DNA of 64,000 bases from UTCFX2 sp002050125 (GCA_027494035.1 JAOSJQ010000001.1:806001-870000); one strand, 5' to 3'; counted from the stretch's first letter, positions 9,544-19,527 are shown. The notes: generated by a model not told the origin, from the letters alone. Made by a program: numbers and translations.

Positions 9544-10503
9544 TCATTTGCGGAAGAAATTCGAGATGAAGAACCACAGATTCGCCGGACGTTCCGCCAG
9601 GCGGCGCATAAAGTAGGGATACCATTCGGTGCCATAGGGAACATAGACCCTCACGGGATATCCTAACTCGACCATCTTTTCCTGCAGATCGCGGCGGATC
9701 CCGTGCAGCATCTGAAATTCAATGGCGTCTTTTGGCAGTCCTTGCTTCTGCGCATATTCGCTGGCGAAATCCAGGCGCGCCGGGTCGTGCGAGGCGATTG
9801 CCACCAGCGGCGGGATTCTTCCATCCGGGCTGATCCGCGGCGCCCCGGCTTCCAACGCCCCGTCGATCATCCGAGCGGCAAGCCGATCATAACTGGCGTC
9901 CACATCCTTTTTATCCGGATAAGCCACTTGCGCCGGTTCTTTGTAAGCCCCCTTACACAGCCGAATGCGCCCCCCCGCGCCAACGATTTTCTCAACATCC
10001 TCAGCGCTGCGGTAGAGATAAGATTGGATCACCACGCCGGTGTTTTCACAGCCGCTTTCGCACATCTGGCGATACAAAGCAAGGGTCTGATCGACCCACG
10101 GCGAATCTTCCATGTCAATTCGCACAAAATTGCCGAGCGCTTTGGCGTGCAGCAGGATGCGTTTCAGGTTCTGGGCGCACAGCTCTTCGCCCAACGCCAA
10201 ACCGATTTGGGTCAGCTTGATCGAAACGTTCGCCCGCACGCCCGCCGCCTCGATCCCATCCAGGGCTTTTACAATGTCCTCCGTCGCCTGACGGGCTTTT
10301 TCGTCGTCGTTCGTGTGTTCCCCCAGGTGATCCAGCGTAGCCTGAGTCCCTTTGGCGTTTAGCGCCGTGATCGTTTGGATCGCAGCCTCGAGCGTCTCTC
10401 CCGCGACGAATCGCGAGGCGGCTCGGCTGGCAAATCCCCAATGCGTGACAATCCTGCGCGCCCAGGCAGCCTTGGACAGATAAATCAAAATCGCTCGAAG
10501 CAT
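9544..10503 (-). CDS. Proline dehydrogenase (FAD-dependent)
   Basis: A 319-residue monofunctional proline dehydrogenase that oxidises proline to pyrroline-5-carboxylate with FAD. The sequence has the family TIM-barrel marks: VSIKLTQIGL near residue 95, VRIDMEDSPWVDQTL near 130, RLCKGAYKEP near 190 and the C-terminal EFQMLHGIRRDLQ and RVYVPYGTEWYPYFMRRLAERPAN, which contain the substrate-binding arginines. The length fits the single-domain form rather than bifunctional PutA; no P5C dehydrogenase gene is in the window. The start ATG is at 10503. A perfect seven-base inverted repeat lies 17 bases upstream and could be an operator. The gene is convergent with the cytochrome gene and divergent from rpoN. 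Confidence 0.93.
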   Translation of the reverse strand: MLRAILIYLSKAAWARRIVTHWGFASRAASRFVAGETLEAAIQTITALNAKGTQATLDHLGEHTNDDEKARQATEDIVKALDGIEAAGVRANVSIKLTQIGLALGEELCAQNLKRILLHAKALGNFVRIDMEDSPWVDQTLALYRQMCESGCENTGVVIQSYLYRSAEDVEKIVGAGGRIRLCKGAYKEPAQVAYPDKKDVDASYDRLAARMIDGALEAGAPRISPDGRIPPLVAIASHDPARLDFASEYAQKQGLPKDAIEFQMLHGIRRDLQEKMVELGYPVRVYVPYGTEWYPYFMRRLAERPANLWFFISNFFRK

Positions 10504-10519
10504 ATTTGATTCCTATTCC

Positions 10520-10540
10520 TGGTTTCTTTCGCTGAAACCA
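10520..10540. promoter_or_regulatory. Inverted repeat upstream of proline dehydrogenase
   Basis: TGGTTTC (10520-10526) and GAAACCA (10534-10540) are perfect complements separated by seven bases, giving a 21-base dyad just upstream of the proline dehydrogenase start. Shape and position suit an operator, but no regulator is known. Confidence 0.4.
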
Positions 10541-10659
10541 TATCACGGCGACATGGATCGAATGGATCCGCCTCTTGATCTTATATGATTCTAATCTAAT
10601 TCTAGCACCCAAAACCATGCAAACTCATCACGCGTTCGTCATCTCTGGCAGTTGACAAA

Positions 10660-10675
10660 TGGCACATTTTCTGCA
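10660..10675 (+). promoter_or_regulatory. Sigma-54 (-24/-12) promoter, distal copy upstream of rpoN
   Basis: TGGCAC at 10660-10665 and CTGCA at 10671-10675 give GG and GC dinucleotides exactly twelve bases apart, the sigma-54 spacing. The -12 box has C in place of the first T of TTGCA. It lies on the rpoN strand, 94 bases before a second and better copy. Confidence 0.6.
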
Positions 10676-10753
10676 GCGAATCAGCCGGAGAAGGTTTCAA
10701 CAGCTTCGCCCCGCCCGGTCTTACGGACACGGCAGCTGTATTGCGCGTGGTTG

Positions 10754-10769
10754 TGGCACATAAATTGCA
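10754..10769 (+). promoter_or_regulatory. rpoN: Sigma-54 (-24/-12) promoter, consensus copy in front of rpoN
   Basis: TGGCAC (10754-10759), five bases, then TTGCA (10765-10769) match the sigma-54 consensus with the required twelve-base GG-to-GC phasing. Transcription should begin near 10780, about 22 bases before the rpoN ATG. The sequence therefore indicates that sigma-54 transcribes its own gene. Confidence 0.82.
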
Positions 10770-10801
10770 ACTGATATAATAGGATTTAATCATCAGGTGA
10801 A

Positions 10802-12232
10802 ATGATGCTCATTCAAAGGCAAACCTCCTCCCTGCGCCCGCTCACCACCGCTCACCTCGCTCAAACCATGACCTTATTAGAGTTGACCAGCGAGGAGCTG
10901 CGCGCAAAGATCGACGCTGCCCTGGCATCGAACCCGGCGCTGGAGTTGTTGGAAGATCCCCGCTGTCCGCACTGTCATCGCCTGCTGCCCCCGCGGGGTC
11001 CCTGTCCAACTTGCAGCGCGCCGCAAAAATTCCAGAACGACGAGCCGATTGTGTTCGTGTCGCCTCGCCAGGATTTCTTGCCGCCCTCCGCCGGACAACG
11101 CCTCACCGACGAGGAGCTTCCGTCTGAAGAATGGGCAGCCGCGAAAGAAGATCTGCCAACCTACGTTTTTCGGCAAATCGCCCCCGAGTTGAGCGTTGAG
11201 GATCGCCCACTGGCAGCCCACCTGCTCACCAGCCTGGATGAGGACGGTTTGCTGGGCGTCCCGCTGATCGAAATTGCCCGCTATCACCATGTTCCGCTGG
11301 GGCGCGTGCAGGAGGTGCAGCGCCTGATCCAACACGCCGACCCGCTTGGCGTTGGGTCGAGCAGCCCCCAGGAAGCCTTGAAGATTCAGCTCGAAGTGCT
11401 GGCGGAGACACGCCCAATCCCGCCCCTGGCGCTTACGGCGGTCGATACCTGTCTGGACCTGCTCAGCCGCAGAGCCTACACCGAGCTAAGCCGCAAATTG
11501 CACATCTCGACCAATCAGGCTATCAAGCTCGCCGCTTTTATTGGGGAAAACCTCAATCCGTTCCCGGGGCGCGCCCATTGGGGCGATTTCGACCAGGCTG
11601 CCGACCACATCCAGACCTACCAGAACCCCGACATCATCATCAGCGAGCTCGACGATGAGCAAGACCCGCGCCTAGTGGTCGAAATCGTCTCGCCTTACGC
11701 TGGATCACTGCGCATCAACCCGCTCTTTCGCCAGGCTATCAGCCAAGCTCCGTCCGATAAAACCGAGGCGTGGCAATCCGAGATGGATGAAGCAGTTCTG
11801 CTGGTGAAGTGTTTGCAGCAGCGCAACCACACCCTGGTGCGCCTGATGAAGCGTTTGGTGTCTTTGCAGCACGCCTTCATCTTGTATGGCGATGCTCATC
11901 TTATTCCAATCACCCGAGCCCAGTTATCCGTAGAGCTTCAGGTTCACGAGTCGACCATCTCCCGCGCGGTTTCGGGAAAAGCGGTACAATTGCCAAACAG
12001 GAAAATCATCCCGCTTTCTAAATGGTTCGATCGGAGTCTGAACATCCGGACGGCGCTGGTGAAAATTATTGCTGAGGAAAGATACCCGCTAAGCGACACG
12101 CAAATTGCGGAGCGTCTCGAAGAGCAGGGATACATCATCGCCCGGCGGACTGTTGCTAAATACCGTTCGATTGAAGGTATTTTACCAGCCAGGCTCCGCC
12201 ACTCGACGCCTGTTGCGATGCGCAATGAATGA
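10802..12232 (+). CDS. rpoN: RNA polymerase sigma-54 factor with zinc-ribbon-like insertion
   Basis: Sigma-54 of 476 residues. Region I is the Q/L-rich start (LIQRQTSSLRPLTTAHLAQTMTLLELT), the core-binding region spans roughly residues 120-330, and the C-terminal RpoN box reads ARRTVAKYR at 447-455, which contacts the -24 element. Between region I and the core-binding domain there is a four-cysteine CPHC (55-58) / CPTC (68-71) knuckle that ordinary RpoN lacks and that should bind zinc. The gene is preceded by two sigma-54 promoter matches and overlaps the histidine kinase gene by eight bases, so the three downstream genes form one operon. The start has a second ATG immediately after. Confidence 0.95.
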   Translation: MMLIQRQTSSLRPLTTAHLAQTMTLLELTSEELRAKIDAALASNPALELLEDPRCPHCHRLLPPRGPCPTCSAPQKFQNDEPIVFVSPRQDFLPPSAGQRLTDEELPSEEWAAAKEDLPTYVFRQIAPELSVEDRPLAAHLLTSLDEDGLLGVPLIEIARYHHVPLGRVQEVQRLIQHADPLGVGSSSPQEALKIQLEVLAETRPIPPLALTAVDTCLDLLSRRAYTELSRKLHISTNQAIKLAAFIGENLNPFPGRAHWGDFDQAADHIQTYQNPDIIISELDDEQDPRLVVEIVSPYAGSLRINPLFRQAISQAPSDKTEAWQSEMDEAVLLVKCLQQRNHTLVRLMKRLVSLQHAFILYGDAHLIPITRAQLSVELQVHESTISRAVSGKAVQLPNRKIIPLSKWFDRSLNIRTALVKIIAEERYPLSDTQIAERLEEQGYIIARRTVAKYRSIEGILPARLRHSTPVAMRNE

Positions 12233-14207
12233 GGGCTCCGGTTTCTCCCGAAAAATCCCCTGGCTCATCACAAACACCCGCACAGACGAGTTGGAGGCTG
12301 TTCTCGACGCTCTCCCCCATGCCGCGCTGCTGGTAGATGCTGAAGACTGGCAGGTTCTGCACGCCAACCCCAAAGTTCTGACTTTAGGAAACTTTACCCG
12401 CAGCGAGATCATCGGTTCAGCGGTTCAATCCCTGTTCACGACAACCGATGTCCCCGAGCAAATCGGCGCCAGCCAGTTCACCAATCTAGTGCCGGGGCAG
12501 CCTGTCGTACGCCGGCTGATCCGCCACGATCAGACACAGATCAGAGTGCTCCTCCACCTCAACCCCCTGAGAAATCGGAGAAATTTCTTCCTGCTGACCC
12601 TGGAGGCGCTGAAAGAGCTGCCCGACGGCGCAGAAAAAGGCGCCTCTTCGCAATTCTGGACCAACCTCAGCGAGCTGGTTCGCTCTGAAAACGAGCCCGA
12701 TCTGTCGAATTCACTTTCAAAGGCGCTTTCCGCCACCGCCGCATTATCGGAAGCCGATTGTCTGGCAGTCTATCGCCTGCTGGAGAATCAGCCAGAAGTC
12801 CTGCGGCTTGCCAGCTATGGCGCAGCAGACCTTTTACCTGAAACGATCAATTTGCAAGACATTGTCACGCTCAGCCAGGTCAGGCTTTGGGAAGCCGGAA
12901 AGCACCCTTCGTGCGGTCTTCAGCGCGCAGCCCGCGCTTCCGGGCTGCGCTACCTTGCCACTGCTCCGGTTGGACCGCAGGCGGCGGTCATCGGGCTTGT
13001 GACGCTGTCCAGCATGCGGAGCGCCCCGCCCGACTCGATCCAGGAGATCGCTCAGCTTCTGGCAACTGAAGTCGAGTCCATCTTTCAGAACCATACCCAG
13101 CGAGACCATCTGACCCGCGAGCTGCGTTTGCAAGCCTTTCAGGCTAACCGGCTGGCGACCATTGCCGATCGGGTTCAGGAAGGCGTAATGCAGCTTTCGC
13201 CCGATCTGCACATCCTCGATCTCAACCCGCGCATGGAACAACTGTTGGGCTACCTCAGCCGCGAGATTATCGGTCAGCCAGTCGAGCGCATCCTGGTCGG
13301 CAATGAACTGCTGAGACCTGCCTTGCGGCTTGCCCAAAAGGGCGAGGCGGTGCTTCATCTGGGAGACATTCCCCTGTTCCGCCGCGACGGCGATGCATTC
13401 CAGGCATTGGTGCGCCTCTTTCCCATCACTCAGGACGAACAAGTGGATGAAATCTTGTTATTTTTACAGGATCTGAGCATCCAGGAGCAATACCGCCTGC
13501 AAGCCCAGGAGCTTGAGAACCGCGCCCTGCTGGGCGAACTGATGGCGGTGTTCGCCCATGAGGTGCGCAACCCAATCAATAACATCAGCACCGGGCTGCA
13601 ACTTATGGCAAGTGATCTCCCGGCGGATGATACACGGCAGGATGATGTCGCGCGCATGTTACAGGATTGCGACCGCTTGAATGAATTGATCCGCTCCCTG
13701 CTGGGGTTTTCTAAACCAGCGGAATATGCGATGGAAAACCTGGACATGGGTGCGGTGATTACCCGCCTGTTGGAGCGCCTGCGCCCGCGCATCGAGAGCC
13801 TGAAAGTCCGCTGCGAGTTGCAGATCGAGCCTGACTGCCCGCCGGTTTCGGGGAATCTGCGCGCCCTGGAACAGGTCCTCAACAATCTCATCAACAACGC
13901 GGTCCAGGCAATGGAGGACGAAGGCGGTGTATTGACCTTGAAGGTTCAAGCCATACCTCCCGTTGAAGGCATTACTTACGTGGAGATCTGTGTGACCGAC
14001 ACTGGCCCTGGCATCCCCAAAGAGCAGCAGGAGCGAATTTTTCAGCCGTTCTACACCACCAAAGAAAACGGCACGGGGCTGGGCCTCTCGATCTCCAAAC
14101 GGATTCTGGTTGCCCACCGAGGCAACATCCGCCTGTCCAGCTTTCCCGGCGGGACCGTTTTTCAAATCCGGCTCCCAGCCAGTGAAACGGAGAAAAAGCT
14201 ACTATGA
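12225..14207 (+). CDS. NtrB-like sensor histidine kinase (PAS-GAF-PAS-HisKA-HATPase)
   Basis: A soluble histidine kinase of 660 residues. Domains in order: PAS (about 18-120, with LPHAALLVDAEDWQVLHANP), a GAF-like region (about 145-300), a second PAS (about 325-440, GVMQLSPDLHILDLNPRMEQLLGY), HisKA with phospho-acceptor His445 in FAHEVRNPINNIS, and HATPase with NNLINNAVQAM, DTGPGIP and GTGLGLSI boxes. No membrane segments are visible, so the signal is cytoplasmic. The ATG at 12225 overlaps the end of rpoN, and the stop overlaps the response-regulator start by four bases. Translational coupling on both sides points to a dedicated partner pair for sigma-54. The ligand of the PAS and GAF domains is unknown. 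Confidence 0.93.
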   Translation: MNEGSGFSRKIPWLITNTRTDELEAVLDALPHAALLVDAEDWQVLHANPKVLTLGNFTRSEIIGSAVQSLFTTTDVPEQIGASQFTNLVPGQPVVRRLIRHDQTQIRVLLHLNPLRNRRNFFLLTLEALKELPDGAEKGASSQFWTNLSELVRSENEPDLSNSLSKALSATAALSEADCLAVYRLLENQPEVLRLASYGAADLLPETINLQDIVTLSQVRLWEAGKHPSCGLQRAARASGLRYLATAPVGPQAAVIGLVTLSSMRSAPPDSIQEIAQLLATEVESIFQNHTQRDHLTRELRLQAFQANRLATIADRVQEGVMQLSPDLHILDLNPRMEQLLGYLSREIIGQPVERILVGNELLRPALRLAQKGEAVLHLGDIPLFRRDGDAFQALVRLFPITQDEQVDEILLFLQDLSIQEQYRLQAQELENRALLGELMAVFAHEVRNPINNISTGLQLMASDLPADDTRQDDVARMLQDCDRLNELIRSLLGFSKPAEYAMENLDMGAVITRLLERLRPRIESLKVRCELQIEPDCPPVSGNLRALEQVLNNLINNAVQAMEDEGGVLTLKVQAIPPVEGITYVEICVTDTGPGIPKEQQERIFQPFYTTKENGTGLGLSISKRILVAHRGNIRLSSFPGGTVFQIRLPASETEKKLL

Positions 14208-15367
14208 GCGGGACTATCCTGATCGTCGACGATGAAGAAAATGCGCGGCGTAACATCATCCAATATCTGAGCAAGCGCGGCTATGAAACCATCGGCGCAG
14301 GCACCATGGAAGAGGCGCGCAAATACGTCCATCAGGGCGCCGCAGATGTGATCTTACTGGATATTCAACTCCCCGATGGACACGGTCGTAACCTGCTGGT
14401 TGAGACGGCTAACCTCCCCTCCAAGCCGCCGATCATATTAATCACCGCCTATGGGGACATCGAAACCGCGGTGGATACGATGAAGCACGGAGCGTTTGAC
14501 TTCTTTCAGAAGCCGCTCGACCTCGTCCTGATAGAGAAATCCGTCCAGCGCGCGTTTGAGATCGTCGCCATGCGCCGCGAATTGGCTCATCTGCGCCAAG
14601 CGCAGCAGGATAATCTGGAATTTATCGTCGGGTCGTCCCCGAAGATGCAGGCTCTGGTGAATGCTGCCCGGCGCGCGGGTGAAGCCTCGGTTTCGGTGTT
14701 GATCACCGGAGAGACCGGCACCGGAAAAGAGGTGCTGGCACGCGCCATTCACCGCATGAGCTCGCGCGCCAACAAACCCTTTATGGATATCAACTGCGCT
14801 GCCATCCAAAGCACGGTGCTCGAATCCGAGTTGTTCGGCTACGAGCCGGGCGCTTTCACCAGCGCCGAAAAACGCAAGTTGGGTTTGATAGAAGTGGCAG
14901 ATGGAGGCATCCTTTTCCTCGATGAGATTTCCTCCATGCCGGTAGACATGCAAGCCAAGTTGCTGCGCGCAATCGAAGAGCAGGCTTTTCGGCGCGTTGG
15001 CGGAACCAACCTGATCCGCGTCGACGTACAGGTGCTGGCAGCCTCCAATCGTTCGCTCCCCAAGCTGATGGAAGAAAGTAAATTCCGCGAGGACCTCTAT
15101 TATCGCCTCAAGGTTCTCGACCTGCACATCCCCCCGCTGCGCGAGCGCAAGCAGGATATCCCCGATCTGGTCGGGTTCTTTATCCGCAGGAATAACCAGA
15201 AAATGGGGATGAATGTTACTGACATCTCACCCCTCGCTATGGATGCGCTGATTAAACACGACTGGCCCGGAAACATTCGCGAGCTGCGCAACGTGATCGA
15301 GCGGGCGATGTTGTTCTGCGACGAAGCCACAATCGACCTGCCCCACCTTCCGGCTGAGTTTTTTTAA
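14204..15367 (+). CDS. Sigma-54 activator response regulator lacking a DNA-binding domain
   Basis: An NtrC-type activator of 387 residues. The receiver domain (1-120) has the acidic pair D9/D10 and phospho-acceptor D53 in ILLDIQLPDG. The AAA+ domain has Walker A GETGTGKE near 169-176, the sigma-54 contact loop as GAFTSA (216-221) instead of GAFTGA, Walker B GGILFLDEI and the sensor II region WPGNIRELRNVIERA. The protein stops at ATIDLPHLPAEFF straight after the AAA+ domain, so the usual Fis-type helix-turn-helix is missing. The next bases belong to a convergent gene, so a frameshift does not explain the loss. It probably activates from solution, as FlgR of Helicobacter does. Confidence 0.93.
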   Translation: MSGTILIVDDEENARRNIIQYLSKRGYETIGAGTMEEARKYVHQGAADVILLDIQLPDGHGRNLLVETANLPSKPPIILITAYGDIETAVDTMKHGAFDFFQKPLDLVLIEKSVQRAFEIVAMRRELAHLRQAQQDNLEFIVGSSPKMQALVNAARRAGEASVSVLITGETGTGKEVLARAIHRMSSRANKPFMDINCAAIQSTVLESELFGYEPGAFTSAEKRKLGLIEVADGGILFLDEISSMPVDMQAKLLRAIEEQAFRRVGGTNLIRVDVQVLAASNRSLPKLMEESKFREDLYYRLKVLDLHIPPLRERKQDIPDLVGFFIRRNNQKMGMNVTDISPLAMDALIKHDWPGNIRELRNVIERAMLFCDEATIDLPHLPAEFF

Positions 15368-15368
15368 A

Positions 15369-16885
15369 TCAGGGGGCGTTCCAGATCACGAAAATATCTG
15401 CCACACAAACCTTGAGATCGATACTCGCCCGATAACAGGCTTTGAACGGCACAATGGTTCCGTTCAGGGCTTCGATCTTGGGCAGCGTCTTGCGCGTCTG
15501 CCCGTCGGCGTCGGTCGGCGGCATTTTAAACAGCGTTTCGCTGCCGTCTGGCATGCGCACGGTCAGCTCAACTTCCTTGCCAGAAACAGGTTGTTCATTC
15601 TCTGTCACGCGCAAGAGGATCTCTTGCCCCTCCTCTTGTTCGATCACCAGGTAGCGCTGCCAGAGGCGCAGCGAAATCTCCCGCGCCGCGCTTTGCGGCT
15701 CGTTTGTCTCTGGAACGGCGGTGAAAGTCGGCATCGAGGTTGGCGTCGAAGAAATCGGAGGCGCAGTTTCCGGCGAATAATGCAGCACCCGGTAAGCGTA
15801 GCCCAGCGGTTCCGGTCTCACCCGCGCCCCTTGGGTGGCTTGTGAATCATACAGCAGGCACAGCACAGTAAAGCACTGGTGATAGATCTGGTCTTTTAGA
15901 ATCGAATAGTGCGTAATCGGCGCTCCGAAAAGTTCAATGCCGCCGTGCTGCAGAATGTACTCCCAGAAATGCAGCGGAATTTCATAACCCAATCCATCCT
16001 TAACTTCATAAAAGTACATCCCGGGGCGTTGCTGGGCAGGCGCGGCGGCTCAGCCAGAATCGTGAGCGCCTCAGCCAGCGGACGCAGCGTCACGGTTTGG
16101 GGCGCCAGCCGCGAGTCCGCCACCAGCACCATGTTTTCGGTGATTTGCTCCCACTTCCCGTCGCGGGTCTGATAAGCGTCCGTCAGCGCAAAACCGGTGA
16201 AATCTGCGCCGTGTTGGTGAGTAAACGCTTCAAAAGCCGGATCGATATAACTGCGGATATCCAGGCTTGACTCCCCCGGCACATTAACGCCGGGGCATTT
16301 GTCGCCGCACGCCCAGGCGCCGTAGGAAAGCAGGTGCACTCCGGGCGAACCTTCCAGGCGATAAAAGCCCAGGTTCTCGAAGTATTGCTCAGTTCGCTGG
16401 CGAATTAAGTTGGGGCGCGGCTCGGTGAGCGGCTTCCCCACAGTACTCGCCCCTAACTGAGTGTACAGGTAATAGAAATCCTGCGGGACCGTGTGCCCTT
16501 CGATAAAGTGAATTTTTGGGTCGTCCGGCTGGGGCACCGGAGGATCGCCGACCTTCATCTCCAGACCCAGCGGCGCCATACGAAACTTGCTGGTCGCTGG
16601 CGAGGCCGGATCGAAAATCATCTTGCCGCTCTGGATAAATTGGGTGGTTGCGTAGCCTTCTCGCAGAGGGGGAGAAATTGCCGGTCCCAGGCGGGCTTCG
16701 CCTCCCAGATAGTTGTAATATTCGCGGAAGACTGGATCCACCTGGAATGTCCCCGGCGGCGGTACAGTCGGCGCGGGTGTAGGAGTGCTGCCGCAAGCCC
16801 ACCCCAATACAGCCAAGACGATGAACAGCGCTAAAAGGGAGGTCTTTTTCAATCGATTACCGAACTCTATCCGCAGTGGTCGCAA
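15369..16885 (-). CDS. Lipoprotein with GxPI/QYF-type repeats; frameshift at about 16020-16026
   Basis: A secreted lipoprotein of about 505 residues after repair. It opens with a lipobox signal (LAVLGWAC, Cys near residue 31) and a Thr/Pro-rich linker. Three units resembling GGEARLGPAIS, GASTVGKPLTEP and GGIELFGAPITHY, each followed by a Q-F/Y-rich stretch such as EQYFENLGFYRLEG, are the repeats I associate with Chloroflexota surface proteins. The last 130 residues contain an Ig-like fold candidate after a second Thr/Pro linker. The two reading frames join if one base is added in the CCC/GGGG stretch at 16020-16026. It converges with the response regulator. Function is unknown; binding to cell wall or polymer is a guess. 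Confidence 0.7.
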
Positions 16886-17246
16886 CGATTTCCCAACTTT
16901 TTTGTAGATTAGAACGGACTGCGGTCACCGGTTCCTCTTCTCTGCCCGCGCAGAGCGTCGAATCGCATTTCAATATTTATGGAAGATTCGTAGAGAATCG
17001 CCAGCTTTGATTACATTATATCTTGTTTGCCAGGGTTTTACAACGTTCTTTGTCTAAACCGATCCGTTCTCTAATCATTCGCCCGAAGCGGCACAGGTTT
17101 TTCTGCGCGCTCGCAAAGAACGCTCATTGGGAACGCCGCTGCGCGGCTTCAGGCAAACCCTGCGCCGAGGCAAGGGGTAGCTATATTTCAACTTATGTGA
17201 TATCCTAATCCCAGTTAAATTAACAATCGAATATCTCTCAATAGTT
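16886..17246. other. Intergenic region upstream of the cobalamin riboswitch
   Basis: This stretch separates the minus-strand lipoprotein start from the plus-strand riboswitch. It must hold both promoters, but no box matching sigma-70 or sigma-54 consensus well was found. No protein-like reading frame was convincing. Confidence 0.4.
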
Positions 17247-17400
17247 GAGGCGCCTCTCCCCCGGATGGGAGGGCTTAATTGCGAAGCCGGTGAAAGTCCG
17301 GCGCTGTCGCGCAACTGTAATCCGCTCAAGCGGAAAGCCAGGACGACTGCCTCAGCTCTTGTATCCACACGCCTCGCGGCAAGGAGGTGGAAACGACCTG
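17247..17400 (+). ncRNA. Cobalamin riboswitch
   Basis: The leader of the B12 transport operon contains the conserved cobalamin aptamer elements in order: the GCCGGTGAAAGTCCGGCG segment (17285-17302), GCGCAACTGTAA (17309-17320) and the B12 box AGCCAGGACGACTGCC (17336-17351). GAGGCG (17247-17252) and CGCCTC (17370-17375) can pair as the closing P1 helix. It lies directly before the btuF-like gene, so B12 binding should switch off import and late synthesis. Confidence 0.93.
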
Positions 17401-17444
17401 AAACCCCCAAAATCACCTCCCTGACCTAACGGCAGGGATTTTTT
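17383..17444 (+). terminator. Riboswitch expression platform: terminator with competing anti-terminator
   Basis: TCCCTG (17418-17423) and CAGGGA (17433-17438) form a hairpin followed by a T run (17439-17444), an intrinsic terminator. GGAGGTG (17383-17389) can instead pair with CACCTCC (17414-17420), which overlaps the terminator arm by three bases, so the two folds exclude one another. This suits transcription attenuation by the aptamer upstream. Confidence 0.75.
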
Positions 17445-17473
17445 ATTTATATCAGACGGTTACAGGAGAAAAG

Positions 17474-18418
17474 ATGTCTTCAAAACAGATCGCATTGTTC
17501 GTCCTTTTCACAATCGGGATCAATTTGCTGGCTGGGTGTTCCGGAGCCGTAACGCCCGCGCCCCAAACCCCCACCCAGGCGCCGATCGTCCTCGTCGATG
17601 GGCTTGAACGCCAGATCGAGCTTGCCGGTCCGGCGCAGCGCGTCGTCGCGCTCGCGCCAGCGATCACAGAAATCCTGTTTGCCATCGGCGCTGGAAGCCA
17701 GGTCGTCGGGCGGGATACTTTTTCCAACTTTCCAACCGAGGCCGAATCTATCTCAGATGTCGGCGGCGGATTTGGCGAGTTGAACACAGAAGTCATTCTC
17801 TCCCTCCATCCCGACCTGGTCTTCGCCAGCGAGCTGACCCCGCCGGAACAGATCAAAGCCCTCGAAGACCTCGGTCTCGTGGTCTTTGCGCTGCCAAACC
17901 CAACCGAGTTCGAAGGGCTGTTTGAGAGCATCCGCACCGTTGCCAGCCTGACCGGGCATACCGAGCAGGCGGATCAGCTTGTCGCCGGTCTGCAGCAGCG
18001 CCTGACCGCTGTGATCGAGGCTGTCAGTCAGGTCACCGAACGCCCGGTGGTCTTCTACGAGATAGACGGCACCGATCCAAACGCGCCCTGGACGCCCGGT
18101 CCTGGCTCGTACATCGACCGGCTCATCGCCCTGGCAGGCGGCGAGAACCTCGGCAACCGGCTGGGCAGCGAATGGGCGCAGATCAGCATCGAAGAGTTGA
18201 TCGCCCAGGATCCGGACATCATTCTGCTTGGGGACGCCATTCTCGGCGGCGTCACCGTGGAGCAGGTGCAGGCGCGGCCGGGCTGGAACGTCCTCAGCGC
18301 AATTAAAAACGACAAAGTGTACACCCTCGACGATGATCTGGTCGCCCGTCCGGGGCCGCGCATGGTAGAGGGTCTCGAACTGCTCGCCCGCTTCATCCAT
18401 CCGGAGTTGTTCCAGTAA
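17474..18418 (+). CDS. btuF: Cobalamin/corrinoid ABC transporter substrate-binding lipoprotein
   Basis: A 314-residue substrate-binding protein of the BtuF/FecB class. The signal peptide ends in a lipobox (NLLAGC, Cys near residue 22) followed by a Pro/Thr linker, so it is anchored outside the membrane. RVVALAPAITEILFAIGAGSQVVGR and the C-terminal KNDKVYTLDDDLVARPGPRMVEGLELLARFIHPE are family hallmarks. It sits directly behind a cobalamin riboswitch and four bases before the permease gene, which makes vitamin B12 or cobinamide the expected ligand rather than iron-siderophore. The start ATG is at 17474 after a GGAGAAAAG ribosome site. Confidence 0.92.
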   Translation: MSSKQIALFVLFTIGINLLAGCSGAVTPAPQTPTQAPIVLVDGLERQIELAGPAQRVVALAPAITEILFAIGAGSQVVGRDTFSNFPTEAESISDVGGGFGELNTEVILSLHPDLVFASELTPPEQIKALEDLGLVVFALPNPTEFEGLFESIRTVASLTGHTEQADQLVAGLQQRLTAVIEAVSQVTERPVVFYEIDGTDPNAPWTPGPGSYIDRLIALAGGENLGNRLGSEWAQISIEELIAQDPDIILLGDAILGGVTVEQVQARPGWNVLSAIKNDKVYTLDDDLVARPGPRMVEGLELLARFIHPELFQ

Positions 18419-18422
18419 TCGC

Positions 18423-19451
<1,029 letters not shown>

Positions 19452-19527
19452 CGCCGGTTTCTGGCGAAGACGAGTTGGATGTAAGAAGTGTTTTTTGTGC
19501 GATTTCGCGTTTATTACGAGGTGAAAG

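Noticed and set aside
17023..17208. 61-residue frame upstream of the riboswitch
   Set aside because: No ribosome site, no family resemblance, and composition unlike neighbouring genes.
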